Part shown: one piece after another, positions 1 through 11,790 of the stretch
Layout: every line of letters begins with the position of its first letter
Numbering within the stretch: the stretch's first letter is position 1
Assembly (NCBI RefSeq): GCF_016545825.1
Contig: NC_052612.1
Span: 42,825,738-42,889,737 of the forward strand
Origin: Eucalyptus grandis
Taxonomy: Eukaryota; Streptophyta; Magnoliopsida; Myrtales; Myrtaceae
Direction: 5' to 3'
Length of the DNA: 64,000 bases
The notes under the pieces: generated by a model
The model's database searches: none
What the model saw: only the letters and a program-made list of their open reading frames with translations
Told to the model about the DNA's origin: nothing
Program-made: the position numbers and the translations under genes

Positions 1-2315
1 GAGGAGTACCAATAGGCAAAGGCTGAAGAATGACTTCTTTCTACTGACCTCTTTCTCACAGAAGATATTACATTCAACAAGGTGCAGTAAATTAAGCCTT
101 CCCCTGTAAAATTCATGGTTATTCACACATACCATGAGAAACTGTGAAGCTTACAGCTTTAGTTGACATTTTCTCAGTGTCTGTTAGAATGCTTTCTCCT
201 TTTTACGTGTGCTTCTCCTTTTTCTCTGCTTCTCTTTTGTAAGACATTCAACACCGATGAAAGAAATCCTACCATGGCCGGTGCGTAGAGAACTCTGTGA
301 GGAGCCAAGGCCAGACCAGAGAGAAAAGAATAAACCCCAGCAAACTGGTAGATATAATAGATTTTCAATTCCATGCCGAGGATGCTTGATGAGGGAAAAA
401 AAGAAGGCCGAGTCGGGCTTCATTGCAAATACCATGAAGGATGACGCAGATGCAAAGAACTGAATCAAGCAACCATGGAAAGCTCTGACCCGTCCCGATC
501 CTCTGTATGAAAATGTCAAAGCATGAACCAAGATACCGAAGCATTATAGTGTTTTTAAAATCTTTAAAGGGATTGTATATATACATACCACCAGGCTGCA
601 AGTGATGGGACAAACATGAGTGCCGCCAGAAGATGTAACATCAGCGAGCCATGCCGGTGATGGAAGATGTCTACTTGCGTGTCTGCAAAACTGCTGGCCG
701 ATTCCGGACTACTAAAGTAGTTGTCTCCCAAAAAGGAATGCCACATTTTATGATCAGAATCAACAGAAAAATGGGAAGGCCTTTCACTGACAACCTTTTT
801 ATATTCTGAAAAGCCCATCCTTTGTGTATGACCTCGAAATGAAGCCATGAAAACGTTGTTGCAGAAACAATGGAGCAACTCTTTGACTTGCCACAATGAG
901 ACAAAAGAAAATGAATATAATGCTACATTTCGTTGTAGACCATGTATGTGTAATGCTAGACCATGTATGTGAACTGATAATCGGCATTATGTACTACTCA
1001 GAGCTGTAGGACGACTAAAAAGCCAATTATGGGACTATACTAACTTTCCTTGGTGAGAACTCGACAGGCGCTGCTGTACTTCTATGCATGGATTAGCAAG
1101 CAGAACAACTGCTTTTTCCCCCTTTAAATAATAGAAAAGAAAACAGGCATGTTCAAGGACAAAAGTATCATGCAATGATGCAACACCGGGCTGTCTTCAT
1201 TAAATTGCTCCTTAATTTTTGGATTACATAAATTCCGTGGACTTGTTCTCAAGTTAGCTCCATATTGAAGTACGCAAGGCCCTTTTCATTACATTTAGCA
1301 AATATTATCTTCTTGCACACTACACGTTAAATTACTTCATGAATTGAACCGTAAATGCAGTGTAATTATATCACTCTGCATACTGATATTCTACAAAGGC
1401 AACGCTGAAAATTACAGATAACGTTTGTAAATGTTACATACATAGCTCCACTTGGGTAGTTGAAACTAGCTATTTATGAAATGTCATCATACAAAGGACC
1501 CATGGTAAGTTCTCCCACGTGTACAGAGAAGGGAATTTTTGCAATGATAATATCTTAAGTGCAGTAATACCAATAAAGAACATTCCACAATTAAGTGTCA
1601 CGCCCCGATCCTCGGGCACGCACACATCCTTCTACTTGGCCAATTTTAAAATGCGATATCTCAGGACAATGTATCGCCGACCCTTTCAATTATAATGCAC
1701 ATGCGGAAGCAGTTATAAATCCCCAGACAATAAAACAATGGGATAGAAAAGCAGAGCCATATTTTTCATATTGAAAATTATAACCAAACTTTTATACAAA
1801 ACAGAAACCACTTCATAACTATTCACTTCAAAATGGAATTCTCAAAAGAAGATAGACTCTCAGTCCATCCGGGCCGTACTCAAGGCCCCTCTCGGGATTA
1901 TCTTCTTCTTCCAAAATCCTTCTCCTCAGGTTTCACCTCCAAGTTCTCATTCTCAGACTCCTCCTCTTCAGCTTCTCATCGGATCCTGAAATGTTTTCCC
2001 AAACCGGGATGAGACTATGTCTCAGCGAGTTCTACCCCACTAAGGTCCGATTAGTAAACTATTATACTATAGGCTGCCTATACACGCACAGGGCAGAAGA
2101 CGTACCTTGGCATCAGTCTCAACCTGCAATTCAAGGTTATATACAGCTACTTCATATATCTCCATGCACAATCAGTCAAATCACAGTTCAATCGACTTAG
2201 TCGATTACATGTCAGTCAGACCATTTCTAGGTCGATTCGATTATTCCATCTCAATCCCCAATTACGAATCACGATCCTCAAATCACATCTTAAGCAAAGG
2301 TGGAAGACACAATCC

Positions 2316-2524
2316 CACTCGACAACATTCGATATTTAATGGCTTTACGGTCCCACTCGACCACTTTCGATATTCAATGGCTTTACGGTCCCACTCGACC
2401 ACTTTCGAAATTCAATGGCTTTACGATCCCACTCGACCACTTTCGATATTCAATTGCTTTACGGTCCCACTCGACCACTTTCGATATTCAATGGCTTTAC
2501 GGTCCCACTCGACCACTTTCGATA
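2316..2524. repeat. 38-bp tandem repeat inside the LTR, about 5.5 copies
   Basis: Units start at 2316, 2354, 2392, 2430, 2468 and 2506, each beginning CACTCGACCACTTTCGATAT or a close variant, and the last is partial. They differ by a few substitutions only. Overlapping open frames of 130-150 codons across 2107-2698 come from this repeat and are not genes. Confidence 0.95.
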
Positions 2525-2640
2525 TCGACAATCAATACTCAACGATTTCTCATTGAAATAATTAACCACAACAATTTAGGAATATATCCTAAATTCCACA
2601 TTCAATTCAATTTGGCACAATTCAAAGCTCAAATAAATAA

Positions 2641-3100
2641 ATGGATTGCGCCACGACAATCAGCACGAGATTTCGGTCGCCGGCCATCTCAATCTTAATT
2701 TCCCAAAAATAATTAATTAATTAATTGATTTCGAAAATTAATTAATAAATATTAAAAATTCCATTTAGCTCAAAATAAGGCCCAATTAAATAAACGGACT
2801 TCACCACGATCATCAGCATAATATTCCGGTCACGGGCCATCCCAGATTGAATTTTTGGAAAATAAATAAATAATTAATTAATTTTGAAAATTAAATAATT
2901 AATATTGAAAATTCAATTTAACTCAAAATAAAGCCCGATTAAATAAACGAGTCACCACGGTCATCAGCATAATATTCCGGTCACTAGTCATCTCAATTGA
3001 ATTTTTGGAAATTAATTAATTAATTAATTTAATTCCGAAAAATAATATTTAAATATCAAAAATTCCACTTAGGCCCGAAAAGCCTAATCAGAAGCCCACT
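2641..3100. repeat. Triplicated module of about 150 bp inside the LTR
   Basis: Three diverged copies start near 2641, 2796 and 2948. Each has a CACGAtCATCAGCA-type core, then a TTCCGGTCACgGGCCATC-type segment, then an AT-rich run of TTAATTAA type. Spacing is close to 150 bp. It probably arose by internal duplication in the ancestral LTR. Confidence 0.75.
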
Positions 3101-5078
3101 AAGGGTCGGGAAAAATCCCGAAATGCTTTCAATAAATAGTAGACTACGTCTACTTGCTAATTGCACAATCAATTTGTCTAATTTACATCACAATTGACTA
3201 ATAATTGTTAATTTATTCTAATCTAACAACTTAAACATAATTAATTAAAACTAAACAAACTTTAAGCATAATTAGCCAACTAATCCGGATTAGTGAGATT
3301 ACTCATCAAATCGCGCGCAAATCGGATCAATCCGACGAGGGCGACGCGAGGAACGATTCTTCCCAAAGCACGGCTTGGGTTCGGGGCCCGGAAACGGCCC
3401 AAAACGGCCCACGAACGGGCTGGATACCCACTCGGCAACTTGCTGAGTTGGGCTGGCCGGAGCTGCTCCGGTGGCCAAGACGGCGAGGGGAGGCCGGCGG
3501 AAGGTGAGGGGGACGCCGGGGGTCCGGCGGGGTCGAACGGCGGCCGGAGGTGGCCGGACAAGGGCGGAACAGGGGCTGAGCAGAGCTGGATCGCGCGAGG
3601 GAGCACGCCTGGGCGCGAGGGACGGCCGGCGGAACACGCGGCGTGCGCGGGCGGTGCGGACGGCGGCGAGCGGCGGGCGCGCGGGCGATCCGGCTCCGGT
3701 GCGGCGGCGACGGGCGGCTGGCTGCTGCTTCCGTCCACTGGCTTCGCACGAACAGAGAGGGGGAGGAAGAGCGTGTCGAGCGAGAGAGAAGGAGAGATGA
3801 GAGGTAAGAGAGAGAGAGAAGATAAAGGATAAGTGTTGAAAAGTCAAAAGGTGAAAAGTGAAGGAGGGAAAGTGAAAAACAGCAAGGCATTCGGCAGAGG
3901 GGGCAAATCGCACGAGGGGGAGGGGAGAGGAGAGAGGAGAGAGAGAGAGGGAAAAGAAGAAAAAGGAATAAAATAATAACATTATTCTTATATTCCTTTT
4001 TCTCTTTCCTTTTCCATTTCTATTTTCTTTTGGTCTTCGATTTTTCCTCCAATAATTTCTTTCTTCAAATTTCAGACTCATCAATAATTTGACGGACGAT
4101 AAGACGGTCCTAAAAATGAATTGTGACACGCTCGAATATTCGATTCCCGAAACCAATTTAAATTTCATGGTTAGAATCAATCGAACGTGATTTTTGTCCA
4201 ATCCAACCAATTTAGTAACTTTTAGGGATTTTTTCCGCGGATACATCCCTTAACGGCTTCACCCAATAGGTTAGTTAACTCGTGAGTGATCACGCTCGGA
4301 GAAAAGGACTATAGGTACATCGACGAAATGTTCATTTCACTTTATCGAAACGGGATCAAATTTCATGATGTCGCACATTAAGTCTCTTTGCTTTTGCTTT
4401 AGACATTCTTATTTGTGTGCTGATATCTTCCAACATGTGAAGGACATGTCAGAACAAATTACACACCTGCATAGGCCACTATGACAGCAGAAAGCATGAA
4501 GCAAAACAAGTATGAACAAGCCCATCGCAAGATGGACAAGGCACACGAAGGTACTAGCAACCATTGCTATGACTAGGAATGAATTTGCTGCTACAGACCA
4601 AAGCACCTGGTTAATGGATACATGGAACTAAGTGAACCAGTGGAGTGACAAAATGCCCACAAAGAGTTCAAGGAAAAGCAGGAACCAGGTAAGAGGGGGA
4701 ATGCTGGAGGTGCAAAATTATGGAAAAATAGCAAATATTATGTCTACAGAACTCTTTGCAAAAATTGCCCAACATCTGATACTGAGAGTATATTTCACAA
4801 TAGAGGGTAAATTTGTCACTAATGTACTGGTTTAGGGTTTTTTATGGTCAAAAAATTAGTTTTGAATAAATTTGTCATAGGTGTACTAGTTTGAGGCTTT
4901 TCGTGATATTAGCCCTTAGTTTTTTTTTTCTTATTACCAACCAATGTTTTTGGTGCCCAAGACTTGCTATCAATACTTTTTTTGGGCCAAGAGATTTATG
5001 AAAGATTCGTGAATCAAAGCAATAGAAAAATCACGTGCACTTCAACCAAACGCTCCTCCAGTTCATTGCGACTTTTAA

Positions 5079-6310
5079 GACACTCAACATGGTTATCACA
5101 TGCTTACCAGAGGACTGAAATATGGTCATCCCACTCACAATCCTACTCTTGGCATGACGTGGAAAACTCGTAAAGTAAAGGACTGGGACTCATACGCTTT
5201 TTGAGTCTTCTGAAGACTCGCAAAGCAAGAGACTAAGACTCATATTTTAATATTTGAGATTTTGACTAGGTCAAAAAATAAGGTGGTGGGACCCACTTTA
5301 AAGCATAAAAGAAAAAAAGAAATTTGAAAAGTCAACAAAAGAAAGCAAAAGAGGAAGTGGACGCTGAGCTTAAGAGGGAGGGATCGAGGGCTTTCAGGAA
5401 AAGAAGGAAGAAGAAGAGAAAGGAAAAGAAAGAAGTGGAAAGATAAAGAAAAAGATAGAAGAGAAAAAGCTTTGTGCATACAAGTTACGGACACCTCACC
5501 GAGCCTGACTCTACTGCGTATCGCAATGTCCGGTAAGTGCTTGCTCCCCTTGTTCATCTGATCGGAGTAGTTTCCAAAATTGGTGCTTAAATTCGAAACT
5601 TTGGGAAATTTGAGCCATGTAATCCGTTTTTGAGTTGTGGAGCTTTGGGACTTCATGGAAATGATGGTTTTTGGTGTCATGGAGCTATGAGTTTTGACGT
5701 GAGTCGTTTTGGCGCAACGGTTTAGTCGGAGCAAAATTTTAAGGTTTTGAGGTCAAGTTTCATGTCCTATTTAGGTTTGTGTAATCATTTCGGGTGAGCG
5801 ATTTGTTAGCACATATGAGTCGTTTTGTTAGCATTTAGGTAACGTTTAGCCGATTCGTAGTTGTAGTAGTTTACTTGGTTTTAAGGTTGATTCTCGTTTA
5901 ATTGATAGAATTGCAAGATCATCGGCTCGTTTAGTTACGCATTGTTAGGTTTGGATATTTCTAGGTGAGTGGTGCTTTTAGACTATTGCATACATTTAGG
6001 ACACCCAACATGGCCATCGCATTCTTATTAGAAGAACTTAAAACATAGCCATCCTAGTTGTAATCCTGCTCTCGGCATGATGAGCGGAAGACTCATAAAG
6101 CAAAGGACTTTATCATGCTTATCAAAAGAACTAAAACATAGCCATCCCAGTCATAATCTTACTCCTTTGCTTTATGAGTCTTCCGCTTATCATGTCAAGA
6201 GTAAGATTACTTTATGAGTCTTCCGCTCATCATGTCGAGAGTAAGATTACTTTATGAGTCTTCCGCTCATCATGCCAAGAGTAGGATTCTAAGTGGGACG
6301 ACCATGTTTT
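5079..6310. repeat. Compound direct and inverted repeat module upstream of kinase 1
   Basis: A block of about 120 bp (AACATGG, then AATCCTACTCTTGGCATGA, then GACTCATAAAGCAAAGGACT-type sequence) occurs at 5079-5180 and again in direct orientation at 6000-6115. Inverted versions lie at 6170-6310, including a tandem of three TTTATGAGTCTTCCGCTCAT-like units. The region between (5270-6000) is an otherwise unknown sequence with a consensus-like GGTAAGTGC donor at about 5531. The whole module recurs at about 25,107-26,400 and, truncated, at 13,401-14,334. It may be a non-autonomous element or a duplicated promoter with an untranslated first exon, and I cannot decide between these. Confidence 0.7.
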
Positions 6311-6403
6311 TAATAAACATCTAGCAGCTGGGGGCTATGGCAAGAACTCCATCCATTTCTTGATAGACAGTTTTCGGTGTGAGGGACCAAAAAACTTGCA
6401 AGC

Positions 6404-9400
6404 ATGAGTTCTTTCATGTCCTTCTCAATCACTTCTCTCTATCTACTTTCTTTCCTTACATTGGTGGTGCCAATGCCTTATTGTAGAGCAATCTTGATTC
6501 CTACAACCAACAAAACCGACCGAGATGCATTGCTCCAATTCAAGGATAAGATATCCGGCGATCCATTCGGGGTCTTCAGGACGTGGAATGACTCTATCCA
6601 TTTTTGCCAGTGGCACGGGATCACATGTGGCCGTCGGCATCCGAGGGTAATCCATTTGATGCTTTCATCTATGAATCTCGTAGGGTCGCTATCTCCTTTT
6701 ATTGGAAACCTTACCTTTCTCCAGAAATTGTGCATCAAAAACAACACTTTTGTTGGCGAAATCCCCCCAGAGATCGGTAAGTTGTATAGACTCAAATACT
6801 TAAACCTAGAGAACAACACATTCTCCGATCAAATTCCTGCCAACATCTCAGGTTGTATTAATCTTGAAGCTTTGAGATTGGGCTATAATATGCTAGTTGG
6901 TAAAGTTCCGATATCAATTGCTTCTTTATCGAAGCTAATGGTATTATGTATACATTGGAACAATCTCTCTGGAAACATCCCGAAATTCTTCGGGAACCTC
7001 ACATCTCTGGAGGGTATCTCGGCATTGTGTAATGACTTTGTGGGAAGAGTTCCGGCCTCATTAGGCCGTTTGCAAAATTTGGAGGATCTTTATTTTGGTT
7101 TTAATGGACTCTCTGGCACTCTCCCTTCCTCCATCTTCAACATATCTTCCCTTCATACCTTTCATTTTCCCCAAAACCAACTTGAAGGGAGTCTTCCTTC
7201 AGATTTAGGTATCACTCTTCGTAATCTTGTTGAGTTAAGTGTCGCGGACAATCAATTTACTGGGCCAATTCCTGCTTCCATTTCAAATGCCACTAACTTA
7301 ATGAACCTAGTAATCCCGTTAAATAAATTTTCTGGAAACGTGCCTACCATGGAAAAGCTAAATCAGCTTAAGAGGATAAGTACTTCGGCCAACTACCTAG
7401 GTAGCGGAGCGCAACTTGACCTGAAATTCTTTGAATCGATCAATTCTACTAGCCTGGAGCTCCTGGCAATCGGTGGCAACAATTTCGAAGGTACTTTGCC
7501 TAAATCCATAGGCAACTTATCTTCCCATTTGAGTGTAATGTCATTCGAGATGAATCGATTGTTTGGAAATATCCCTCCAAGCATTGGAAACTTGCGTGGC
7601 CTAGAACGGTTGCGCATAGACAATAACGACTTCACGGGCAGTATTCCTAATACCATTGGAAATCTCATCAAGCTGAAGCGGTTTGGTGCTCATATGAATA
7701 AACTCACTGGGAATATTCCTTCCACGATAGGGAACTTGACGGAGCTAATCGAACTCTCCTTGAATGGGAACAATTTACAAGGGAGGATTCCTTTGAGTAT
7801 TGGGAGATGCCAAAAGTTGTTAGGGATTGACCTTTCGCAGAATGATCTGAGTGGAATTATACCATTTCAAGCTTTCACTATCTCTTCCCTATCTATCTAT
7901 TTTGATATATCCAAAAACCAATTGAGTGGTTCCTTAACAGAAGAAATCGGTAAATTGAACAACTTAGCCATATTAGATGTACATGGCAATAAACTATCGG
8001 GAAAAATCCCTAGTAGCCTCGGTAGATGCACTAGCTTGATGGAGCTTCACATGCAAAATAATCTATTTGAAGGGAATATCTCATCATTCTTGAGTTCCTT
8101 GAATGGTCTTCAATACATAGATCTCTCAAGTAATAATTTCTCCGGCCCTGTTCCGATATTCTTGGAGAAATTTCAATTGCAGTACCTGAATCTATCTTTC
8201 AACAATTTTGAGGGTGAGGTACCAAGCAAAGGGGTGTTCTTGAACACGAGCGCGACTTCACTCGAAGGAAACGATAAGCTCTGTGGCGGTATGTCAATCC
8301 TAGATTTGCCAAGTTGCTCGATGAGCAAGTGGAAACACGGATCATCTACCTCTCCTTACGTTATCATTGCAGTTACATGTGGGATAGTAGCGGCACTGAT
8401 TCTCTTGTTGCTGCTGATGATGTTTTATTGGCCGAGGAGGAAGAAAAGTGAGGCTGCTCTAGAGACTCCATCAATAGGGGGATTTCGGCAAGTGTCTTAC
8501 AAAGACTTAGTCAAAGCAACAGACGGGTTCAGCTCTAGCAATTTGATCAGAATGGGTGGTTTCGGCTCCGTCTATAAAGGGAACCTAGCAGATGAAAACA
8601 AAATAGTGGCTGTTAAGGTTTTTAACCTGAAGCAACGAGGAGCATCCAAAAGTTTCACGGCAGAGTGCGAAGTCCTAAAAAACATAAGGCATCGGAACCT
8701 TGTTAAGATTTTAACAGCTTGTTCCAGTGTCGATTTCCAGGGCAATGAGTTTAAGGCTTTGGTCTACGAGTTCATGGAAAACGATAGCTTGGAGGAGTGG
8801 TTGCATCCGTATCTTGCACCAAATGGGACGCCAAGGCATGGATTAACTTTTGTTCAGAGACTAAACATTGCTTTCGACGTAGCATGGGCAGTGGATTATC
8901 TCCATCATCAGTGCCAAATGGAGGTAATTCATTGTGACCTCAAACCGAGCAACATTTTGCTAGATGCCCAAATGAATGGACATGTCGGTGACTTCGGCTT
9001 GGCTAGGATATTCCCAAACACCATTGGTGATTTGCCAGTGAGTCAAACAAGCTCAATTGGACTTAGAGGAACCATTGGCTATGCTCCTCCAGGTATGTAT
9101 ACTTGCAATATATCCAATATTAATTCTCATCCTATAGGCTCTTTCCTTGATAATGCATGTAGGGAATTTGTTGTCTAAAACATCGCCACTAGTCATGCAG
9201 ACAGGTTAGACTCGTTCATCTCAGCTAACTTTCTTGTGCCTTACAAAACTAAGAGAACCATAGTAACTTAACAGAGTAGTTCGGTTCGGTTCAACTTTTT
9301 TGCCATCCATTTGATTCAATTGTACATTCTATTCGTAAAAGTACCAAGGTTGTATGAATAGAAAATCTGACTTCAAAAAATCATGCTTAACGTGCTGCAT

Positions 9401-9928
9401 AACTTGCCATTATCAACCAGTTTTCTTAATTGCTGCCCTTCAATAATTTTTTCCCTTGCCTCTATACGTGCATCCTATTCCTTGTCCTGATGATTTGCCC
9501 ATATCATCTCATGTGTCAAGTAAAATTCAACTGCAGAGTATGGAATGGGAAGCGAAGTGTCCAAAGATGGCGACATGTATAGCTACGGAGTCCTGCTGCT
9601 GGAGATTTTTACAGGAAAGAGACCCACCCATGACATGTTTAAGGATGCTTTGAACCTTCACGATTACTGCGCAGCAGCTTTGCCAGAAAGGGTGGCAGAG
9701 ATAGCAGATCAGCAGCTCCGATTTTGTGAGGCAGAAGAATCATCAATTGCAGACACTTTGAGCAATCAAAAAAGCGTAAGTGCTCATGTTCAAGAGTGCT
9801 TGGTGATGATATTTGAAATTGGTGTTGCCTGCTCTGCAGAGCTGCCACGAGAGAGAATGAAGATAAGTGATGTGGTGAGAAGATTGCGTTCGCTGAAAGA
9901 GAGAGTCAACAAAATGGGATTCCGCTAG
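6404..9928 (+). CDS. LRR receptor-like kinase, subfamily XII (EFR/Xa21-like), copy A
   Basis: This is a probable plasma-membrane receptor. Family members such as FLS2, EFR and Xa21 sense microbial ligands. Exon 1 is 6404-9092 and exon 2 is 9537-9928 (donor AG/GTATGT, acceptor CTGCAG), giving 1,026 residues, normal for the family. In order there is a signal peptide (1-29), an LRR N-cap containing WNDSIHFCQWHGITC, about 22 LRRs of the plant type, a membrane helix at about 652-676, then a kinase. The kinase keeps VAVK Lys738, HCD Asp845 and DFG Asp863. The residue before the catalytic Asp is Cys, so it is a non-RD kinase. The P-loop reads RMGGFG, with Arg716 in place of the first Gly found in copy B, which may weaken ATP binding. 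The intron splits the codon just after GYAPP, in the activation segment. Reading through the intron would stop at 9178. Confidence 0.93.
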
Positions 9929-10471
9929 AGGCGATGGAGAAATTGAGCAACATAGGAAGAGAAAGAGTTGATTGCTTTACTGTTTCCTCAGTTCCTTGTT
10001 TGGAAATGTAGGTCTGTGACATGTTCTAAGTTGATTAGTTACTGTTATTTCAGGTTCATGTTTTAGGGGCATTAGATAGAGCTTGACTTGCTGAATCCTG
10101 AAAAAGGACAGTACTAGAATAAACACTTCAAAGCCCTCTGTTCTTTCGCGCTTTTATCACACGACAGAGAAGCAAAAACTGCTCACACTGTGGAATCAAA
10201 ATGCTCAAACAGTGACTCAGCAAACCGATTTTCCTTGAGAAAGAAGACAAAATGTAATGTAGGGAGGCGGGTTTGTGAAGAGATGAACAGACAATGTTGG
10301 AGGGAGAGGAAAGAGAAGCTTCTAGAGGAAAAAAACCCAGAAAAGCTCCAAAATGTCCTCGACCAACCACCCATTGAGATTCGGCACAAAACCCGTACTA
10401 TGATGCCATCTCGATTTTCTTGATGTTCAGGGCTTGGGGTTGCGGGGCAACGAGAACCCACAGATGCTTCA
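9929..10471. other. 3' flank of kinase 1
   Basis: This stretch follows copy B from 30,020 closely, with some copy B-only insertions near 30,335-30,420. It holds the likely 3' UTR and no gene I can support. It ends at the insertion point of the Pack-TYPE element. Confidence 0.6.
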
Positions 10472-10839
10472 GAGTGCGTTTGGTTGAACATTTAAAGTTC
10501 CCACGTGGAGAAAAAATTTGGGTGTTTGGAATTATTCTCAAGGGCTTTCGGGTGAAAGCCAACCATGAGAATCTTGAAGGGTCATTTAATGAAAGTTAGT
10601 AAGTTACTATTTTACCTCAAAATTTTATTGGAAAACCAATTTTGTCCATTTTGAGAACTAAAACCCTGGCGTTCTCTCCACACCCTCCCCCACGCTCCGC
10701 ACCCTTCCCCATCGCTCTCTCCATCGTGACGACTACGAGCTCGACTGCCGTCCTCCGATCCGCCGCCGCCGACGACGACGACCGCCGCGATCGATCGACC
10801 GAGAGGCCGGTGAGCGGCGCGCGAGGCTGGCGGATCCCC

Positions 10840-11413
10840 GATCAGGAATGTCTTGGGTGGGATGGAACCAGACGTCCGAGAGCTTCCACCTCGCGCTCGC
10901 GTACGGCGCCGGGGAGGATCCGGGCCACGCCGGCGTCGAGGATCCGACGCGCGCGTCGGTCTCGTCGACAGCGTCGTCGGGATCGGGGTCGGGGTCGTCG
11001 CTGGGGTCAATGTCGCCGCGGGATCAGGAGGCAGGGGCCCGGGAGGATCGAGCTCGACTGGACGGCGGGCGACGACGAGGATCAGGTGGTGCTGAGGTTG
11101 CAATCGCAGCTGATGGTCGCGATGCCGGCGCCACTGGATACCGTGGCAGTGGAGTTGAGCTGCCGAGGAGAGGATGAGAATGTGGGTGTCGACATTAGGG
11201 TGGTCAAGAGGAGGGAGCCGCTGAAGGCCGTGAAGATGAGTAAGACGAGCGGGTCCGCGCAGCAGAGAGATGGAATGGGAGTTTTGACTCGGCTGCTGCA
11301 GTGGAACTTCGTGAATTCGGTGACTGGCGGCGTCGGCGAGGGTAGTCTGGTGTGCGGAGAGCATTGGAGGACCGTGACCGTGGTCAGCCTCTTTGGTTGC
11401 GGTTTGTCAGTGA
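10840..11413 (+). pseudogene. Captured exon 1 of a PLAI-type patatin/LRR phospholipase A
   Basis: One frame from the ATG at 10848 reads MSWVGWNQTSESFHLALAYG. After frame changes, a second frame near 11,045-11,400 reads DWTAGDDEDQVVLRLQSQLM, then VKRREPLKAVKMSKTSGS, then CGEHWRTVTVVSLFGCGLS. From memory this matches the N-terminus of plant phospholipase A I proteins, which join an LRR region to a patatin lipase. The exon ends at an intact donor (TTTGTCA/GTGAGT), so genomic DNA including the exon-intron border was captured, not cDNA. Frame changes make it non-functional. The reverse-strand open frame over the same GC-rich DNA is a shadow. A database comparison would settle the parent. Confidence 0.62.
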
Positions 11414-11581
11414 GTGCTTATGCACGATTTTCTTAAGATCTCTGATGATGTTCATGGGTAAGAGTTTATGATTTGGAAGGCATTAGATTGGGTATGGGAT
11501 GCTGTATGATTTTTCGGAAGGGCCTGTGGTTTGTCAAGTTTGTAGCTCACGGAAAAACCAGTCTTCTCCTGGGACGCTCGA

Positions 11582-11790
11582 ATGGCAAATCCACAGGAAG
11601 TAGAGCTTTTGGGGCTCTGGGTCAGCCCCTTCGTGCGTTCGTGCGGAGGGTAGTGAAGCTCAAGGGCATAACCTACAACTGCATCGAAGAAAACATCCTC
11701 AACAAGAGCGCTCTACTTCTGCGGCTCAACCCGGTTCACCAGAAAGTCCCTGTCCTCGTCCATGGAGGCAGAGTAGTCTGCAAGTCCAGG
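11582..11790 (+). pseudogene. Captured N-terminal fragment of a tau-class glutathione S-transferase
   Basis: The ATG at 11582 opens MANPQEVELLGLWVSPFVR, the start of the thioredoxin-fold domain of plant tau GSTs. The frame is then broken by a tandem 8-bp duplication of TTCGTGCG near 11,630-11,650. It resumes as KLKGITYNCIEENILNKSAL and NPVHQKVPVLVHGGRVVCKS, which contains the conserved NP-H-KVPVL motif of the glutathione site. Only the first part of exon 1 is present. It lies downstream of the phospholipase fragment in the same orientation, inside the same transposon. Confidence 0.85.

Larger units (their letters stand above)
1596..4377. mobile_element. Solo LTR of an LTR retrotransposon
   Basis: The element begins TGTCACGCCCCGATC and ends GTCGCACA, the usual TG...CA termini. 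It is flanked by the perfect 5-bp direct repeat TTAAG at 1591-1595 and 4378-4382. Copy B at about 24,360 has no insertion there, but carries about 20 extra bases, so copy A also lost a few bases. No gag, protease, reverse transcriptase, integrase, primer-binding site or second LTR is seen, so it is a solo LTR formed by recombination. The 2,782-bp length is large but known for plant Ty3-type elements. The interior holds a 38-bp tandem array, a triplicated AT-rich module and a GC-rich stretch near 3340-3740. Confidence 0.85.
174..4606 (-). pseudogene. PGAP1-like GPI inositol-deacylase, 3' exons only (copy A)
   Basis: The family removes the acyl chain from the inositol of GPI anchors in the endoplasmic reticulum. 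Only the C-terminal membrane part is present, on the minus strand. One clean exon at 4467-4606 (acceptor and donor both present) encodes a hydrophobic stretch ending near HAFCCHSGLC. The next, at about 599-890, contains DTQVDIFHHRHGSLMLHLLA. A third, at about 427-500, contains GQSFPWLLDSVLC. The last, 177 to about 351, contains GVYSFLSGLALAPHR and ends KHSNRH at a TGA at 174-176. The frame breaks after HGICN, and the same break is seen in copy B. The long N-terminal hydrolase part is absent, so this looks like a truncated pseudogene. A solo LTR sits in the intron between the first two exons. The family call rests on recalled C-terminal similarity. Confidence 0.68.

Noticed and set aside
2107..2698. 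Open frames of 130-150 codons
   Set aside because: They are produced by the 38-bp tandem repeat, which cycles through three frames.
3280..4246. Long overlapping open frames on both strands in a GC-rich stretch
   Set aside because: They lie inside the solo LTR, overlap in several frames, are low-complexity Arg/Pro/Ser-rich and lack any retroviral or host domain. High GC content explains the lack of stops.
10612..11364. 250-codon open frame on the minus strand
   Set aside because: It is antisense to the captured phospholipase exon. The plus strand has the family similarity and the splice donor.
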